A stretch of DNA of 64,000 nt, taken from positions 1 to 64,000 of the forward strand of contig PALE01000042.1 of assembly GCA_002706445.1 (NCBI GenBank), in the 5' to 3' direction. The position numbers and the translations under genes are program-made. Numbering within the stretch: the first letter of the stretch is position 1; every line of letters starts with the position of its first letter. This document shows positions 60,374-64,000 of the stretch, in pieces. Source of the DNA: Erythrobacteraceae bacterium (GTDB lineage: Bacteria > Pseudomonadota > Alphaproteobacteria > Sphingomonadales > Sphingomonadaceae). A model generated the notes under the pieces. That model did not search any database, was not told where the DNA came from, and saw only the letters and a program-made list of their open reading frames with translations.

Positions 60374-60991
60374 CTATTCGGTCAGTTCATCGACATCGAT
60401 GGTAATGGTTTCGCCATTGCCATTGGGGAAGTCGCGGAACAAGGCCGCAGCCAGAGCGCGCGCGCTGGCGTCCACATCGGCGTAGGGCGATTTGAGCGAG
60501 ACAGGCTGCTGCGCGCGGCCTTCCCAACGCACGCGGCCCTGCGTGTCGGTGATGCGCACCGACAGCTCGCTCATCACGCGCGGGCCGTTGTCACCCCCGC
60601 CGAGGTTGATACCGATGCCGACTCCGAGGCCGCTGCCATAGGAGCCGGTGCTGCCGCCCACGCCAACGTTGACGGGGCCACGGCTACTGCCTTGCGAAAG
60701 CGCGCTGCGGCTGGTGCGGATGGTGGCGATCTGCGTGTCGGCGGCTGCCTCCATCGCAATCTCGTAGCCTTGATTGCGCAGTTCCTCTGCCACCGCCTGC
60801 TCGAAAGCGAAGCGGGCGCGCTGGTTCGACATTTCCTCGGGAAATTCGAGCGCAATCGGACCGGGGGTGACGGCATCGCGCGTGTCGGCGGCAAAGCTCG
60901 TAACCTCGACCGGGCCGGTGTAGGTCGTGGTGCAGGCAGCAAGCGCGGCGGCGCAAGCCGAGATCAGGGCAATGCGGGGGAAATGCGACAT
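60374..60991 (-). CDS. DUF4136-like lipoprotein
   Basis: Lipobox '[10 protein letters not shown]'; '[20 protein letters not shown]'. Confidence 0.7.
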   Translation of the reverse strand: MSHFPRIALISACAAALAACTTTYTGPVEVTSFAADTRDAVTPGPIALEFPEEMSNQRARFAFEQAVAEELRNQGYEIAMEAAADTQIATIRTSRSALSQGSSRGPVNVGVGGSTGSYGSGLGVGIGINLGGGDNGPRVMSELSVRITDTQGRVRWEGRAQQPVSLKSPYADVDASARALAAALFRDFPNGNGETITIDVDELTE

Positions 60992-61116
60992 GATTTCAAT
61001 CCTCTTCAGGCCCGATATAGGAACGCGGGAGCCGTGATGCAAAAACTGCGCAAAAGCGGTGCTGCAAAATGCCGGCCTTCACGCTTTTTCAGGACTAAGC
61101 TGTTATATGCGCTCGC

Positions 61117-62130
61117 ATGACTGAGACGTTAAGACCTTCCGTCCTCGTAACCGGTGGTGCCGGCTATATCGGTAGCCATGCCGTGCTCGCGCTCAAGGAT
61201 GCGGGCTGGCCGGTGGCGGTGATCGACAATCTGTCGACCGGTTTCCGCTTCGCCGTGCCCGACGGTGTGCCGCTTTACGAAGGCGATATCGAGGATGCGG
61301 ACCTGCTGGCGCTCATCTTTGCCGAACAGGGGACACAGGCGATCATGCATTTCGCAGGCTCGATCGTGGTTCCCGAAAGCGTCTCCGACCCGCTCAAATA
61401 TTATCACAACAACACGGTGAAGAGCCGCGCGGTGCTCGCGTCAGCCGTCGCGGCGGGAGTGCCGCATTTCATCTTCTCCTCGACTGCTGCAATCTACGGC
61501 GCGCCCGATGTCGATGCCGTGACCGAGACGACGCCGCCTGCGCCGATCAACCCCTATGGCTGGTCGAAGCTGATGACCGAGCAGATGCTGGGTGATGTTG
61601 CCGCCGCACATCCGATCAATTTTTGCGCGCTGCGTTATTTCAACGTCGCCGGCGCCGATCCGCAGGCGCGCACGGGACAATCGACCGCAGGGGCAACGCA
61701 TCTGATCAAGGTCGCGGTCGAAGCCGCGCTGGGCAAGCGCGACTTTGTCAGCGTTTACGGCACCGATTACGACACGCCCGATGGAACAGGGGTGCGCGAC
61801 TATATCCATGTCAGCGATCTAGCCGCCGCGCATGTGCTCGCGCTGGAGGCGTTGATCGACCAGCCCGAACGTTCGCTGACCATGAATTGCGGCTATGGCC
61901 GCGGGTTTTCGGTGCTCGAGGTACTTGATGCCGTGGACCGCGTTACCAATATAAAGGTCGAACGCAGGATCGAAGGGCGGCGCGCAGGGGATTCTGGCGC
62001 GCTGATCTCCGATCCGTCGCTTATCCGGTCAACGCTTCCTTGGCAGCCGCAGCACGCCGATCTCGACACGATCATCGCGCATGCTGTGCAGTGGGAGCGC
62101 AAACTCTCCGACCTGCGCGGAAACAGTTGA
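61117..62130 (+). CDS. galE: UDP-glucose 4-epimerase
   Basis: '[34 protein letters not shown]', 'NPYGWSKLMTEQML', 'LRYFNVAGADP'. Confidence 0.93.
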   Translation: MTETLRPSVLVTGGAGYIGSHAVLALKDAGWPVAVIDNLSTGFRFAVPDGVPLYEGDIEDADLLALIFAEQGTQAIMHFAGSIVVPESVSDPLKYYHNNTVKSRAVLASAVAAGVPHFIFSSTAAIYGAPDVDAVTETTPPAPINPYGWSKLMTEQMLGDVAAAHPINFCALRYFNVAGADPQARTGQSTAGATHLIKVAVEAALGKRDFVSVYGTDYDTPDGTGVRDYIHVSDLAAAHVLALEALIDQPERSLTMNCGYGRGFSVLEVLDAVDRVTNIKVERRIEGRRAGDSGALISDPSLIRSTLPWQPQHADLDTIIAHAVQWERKLSDLRGNS

Positions 62131-62218
62131 CCAGAATCGCTTGGGGCGTTAATGGCCGCCCTCGAAATTCGAGAGCGCCGGGCTTCGGCTTGGCGCCTTT
62201 TTGTTTGAGAGACACAAG

Positions 62219-62344
62219 ATGAAGATCCGCAACAGCCTCAAGAGCCTCAAGGGCCGCCACCGCGACAACCGCGTGATTCGTCGTCGCGGGCGCACCTATG
62301 TCATCAACAAGACCAACCGTCGCTTCAAAGCCCGTCAGGGCTAA
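62219..62344 (+). CDS. rpmJ: 50S ribosomal protein L36 (41 aa)
   Basis: Hand translated: [41 protein letters not shown]; not in the ORF track because of its length. Confidence 0.95.
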   Translation: MKIRNSLKSLKGRHRDNRVIRRRGRTYVINKTNRRFKARQG

Positions 62345-62385
62345 GCAGCCGATTGGCCGGTCGTTTTGCGCGACCGATGAATGCA

Positions 62386-62416
62386 GCGGCCCGCCTCCGT
62401 CCGGAGTGCGGGCCGC
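62386..62416 (+). terminator. Strong stem-loop after rpmJ
   Basis: GCGGCCCGC ... GCGGGCCGC 9-bp perfect stem with inner CTCC/GGAG; no clear U tract. Confidence 0.5.
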
Positions 62417-62438
62417 AGGCGTTTGAGGAGCGGGGCTT

Positions 62439-63044
62439 TTGAAAAAGGCAGTTGTGTTCGATGTCGGCCGCGTGCTGTTCCAATGGCAGCTGCGCGCCTT
62501 GTTCGAGAAGCTGATCGCGGACGAGCGCGAGCTTGACTGGTTTCTCGACACCGTCGTCACCGAGGAATGGCATTTCGAACATGACCGTGGCCGCCCGCTC
62601 GGTGACATGGTTCCCGAACGCATCGCAATGTTCCCCGAATACGAGGCGCATATCCGCGCCTATGCGACCCGCTTCAACGAGACGGTGCCGGGGCCGGTCG
62701 AGGGCACCCATGACATCGTGCGGGGGCTCCATTCAGCGGGTGTGCCGCTGTTCTGCCTGACCAATTTCGGGCACGAGTTCTGGGGCCAGTTCCGCCCGAC
62801 ACAGCCGATTTTCGACCTGTTCGACGATATCGTGGTGTCGGGAACCGAAGAGGTCGCCAAGCCCGAACCCCGCATTTACGAGATTACCGAGGTGCGCAGC
62901 GGGCGCAGCGGCAGCGACCTGTTCTTCACCGACGACAATCCCGCCAATATCGCAGCAGCCCGCGCGCGCGGCTGGGATGCGCATCTCTTCACCGATGCAG
63001 CATCGCTCGAACAGCAGCTCCGGCGCTCCGGCTTCCTCTCATAA
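62439..63044 (+). CDS. HAD family hydrolase
   Basis: 'KKAVVFDVGRVLFQWQLRALF', 'FCLTNFGHEFW', 'FFTDDNPANIAAARARGWDAHLF'; TTG start. Confidence 0.9.
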   Translation: MKKAVVFDVGRVLFQWQLRALFEKLIADERELDWFLDTVVTEEWHFEHDRGRPLGDMVPERIAMFPEYEAHIRAYATRFNETVPGPVEGTHDIVRGLHSAGVPLFCLTNFGHEFWGQFRPTQPIFDLFDDIVVSGTEEVAKPEPRIYEITEVRSGRSGSDLFFTDDNPANIAAARARGWDAHLFTDAASLEQQLRRSGFLS

Positions 63045-63050
63045 AAAAAT

Positions 63051-63086
63051 CCCCCGGTGCGCCGTTGGGGATGCGCGCACCGGGGG
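63051..63086. terminator. Intrinsic terminator between convergent HAD and small-protein genes
   Basis: CCCCCGGTGCGC...GCGCACCGGGGG 12-bp stem preceded by AAAAAAAT (poly-U on minus strand). Confidence 0.85.
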
Positions 63087-63182
63087 TGTTTCAGTCTTAC
63101 CCGAGTGGAGATCGGGCTGGATGTTCGCAGGGCCGCGAGAAGAGGAAATGCGGCCAGCCGATTTGCGTTGGCGTTGACGGCC

Positions 63183-63518
63183 TTAGCCGTTGCAGCGCGC
63201 CAGATCTTTTTCCTCGAGCGCTTCGCCGTCGGCGGTGAAGGCGGTGATTTCACCGAACTCGCGGGCGAGACCGCGGCACACGCGCGAAGGGCGCGAGGTA
63301 CCCTTGTTGGCAACGCAGGTGTTGCCTTCGCAGGCCCACACAACGCCGCCAGCAATTGCGCGGCTTTCGTCGGCCGGCTGGGCAAGGGTTGCGGTGTAGT
63401 AGGGGCCGCCCTGTGCCGAAAGCGGGGTCGAAGTGGTCACACCGAAGCTGAGGCCGGTGTAGAGGAGGGCGAGGACGAAGACCGTTGCACGGCCCACGGT
63501 GGGGATGGAGAGGTTCAT
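63183..63518 (-). CDS. Small secreted protein (cysteine-containing, unknown function)
   Basis: 111 aa with signal peptide and 'WACEGNTCVANKGTSRPSRVCRGLAREFGEITAFTADGEAL...ARCNG'. Confidence 0.75.
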   Translation of the reverse strand: MNLSIPTVGRATVFVLALLYTGLSFGVTTSTPLSAQGGPYYTATLAQPADESRAIAGGVVWACEGNTCVANKGTSRPSRVCRGLAREFGEITAFTADGEALEEKDLARCNG

Positions 63519-63752
63519 TGGAGAGGGTCCTTGTTTTGTAGGTATCGAATTCAATCGCAAAATTGTGCCTGCAACGTTTCGAATTATTATCAGTTGCGAA
63601 TCACTACCTATTTCATTAGGTTTTAGGTTGCAACTGAAAACTGAAATTTTTTTGAGGCGGATCAAAAAGCGGGGCCTGTGGACCCGATTTCAGAAGCAAT
63701 TTTGCGATTGGCGCTCATGGCGCTAAATAGGTTGCAGGAAAAGGACTGAAGT

Positions 63753-64000
63753 ATGGGCGATGTCAGAGAACCACTGCGCGAGCTGATCGAATGCGGCCTG
63801 CCGCAAGCGCTTGAAGTTATGGGTGAACGCTGGTCATTCATGATCCTTCGCGCGAGTTTCAACGGCCTCAAGCACTTCGAAGAATTCCTCAGCGAACTGG
63901 GGATTGCGCGAAATATTCTCTCCAATCGCCTCGCGAAGCTGGTTGAGAATGGCATCCTCAAGCGCGAACCGTGCGCTGATGATCGCCGCAAGATCGAATA
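63753..64000 (+). CDS. HxlR-family transcriptional regulator (partial, runs off the window end)
   Basis: MGDVREPLRELIECGLPQALEVMGERWSFMILRASFNGLKHFEEFLSELGIARNILSNRLAKLVENGILKREPCADDRRKIE. Confidence 0.88.
   Translation, partial: MGDVREPLRELIECGLPQALEVMGERWSFMILRASFNGLKHFEEFLSELGIARNILSNRLAKLVENGILKREPCADDRRKIE

Overview
High-GC alphaproteobacterial chromosome segment, most like Sphingomonadales/Erythrobacteraceae by protein content (inference). Three blocks are visible. (1) About 2.1-9.4 kb: a complete lasso-peptide (RiPP) biosynthetic cluster. It has a B2 leader peptidase, an asparagine-synthetase-like cyclase, an HPr-kinase-like tailoring enzyme, a PqqD-type RRE/B1 protein, an ABC exporter and a nucleotidyltransferase. 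A 42-aa precursor absent from the supplied ORF track sits at 4669-4797 (MTKTTEKAKYEAPKLTVFGSVRNLTG|GSGTSFRDGAVTNVRF). (2) About 0-2 kb and 9.5-38 kb: a large exopolysaccharide/capsule locus. It includes rfbACDB, an ACP/FkbH/methyltransferase/MBOAT/SGNH/acyltransferase/VOC module, flippase, polymerase, glycosyltransferases, Wza/Wzc, wecBC, a UDP-xylose synthase and a GDP-mannose-type dehydrogenase. Embedded in it is a two-gene unit resembling gene-transfer-agent head spike proteins. (3) About 38-64 kb: mostly housekeeping and ordinary accessory genes, including a TetR-controlled tripartite exporter with two tandem operator-like inverted repeats. No rRNA, tRNA, CRISPR array or transposase was recognised.
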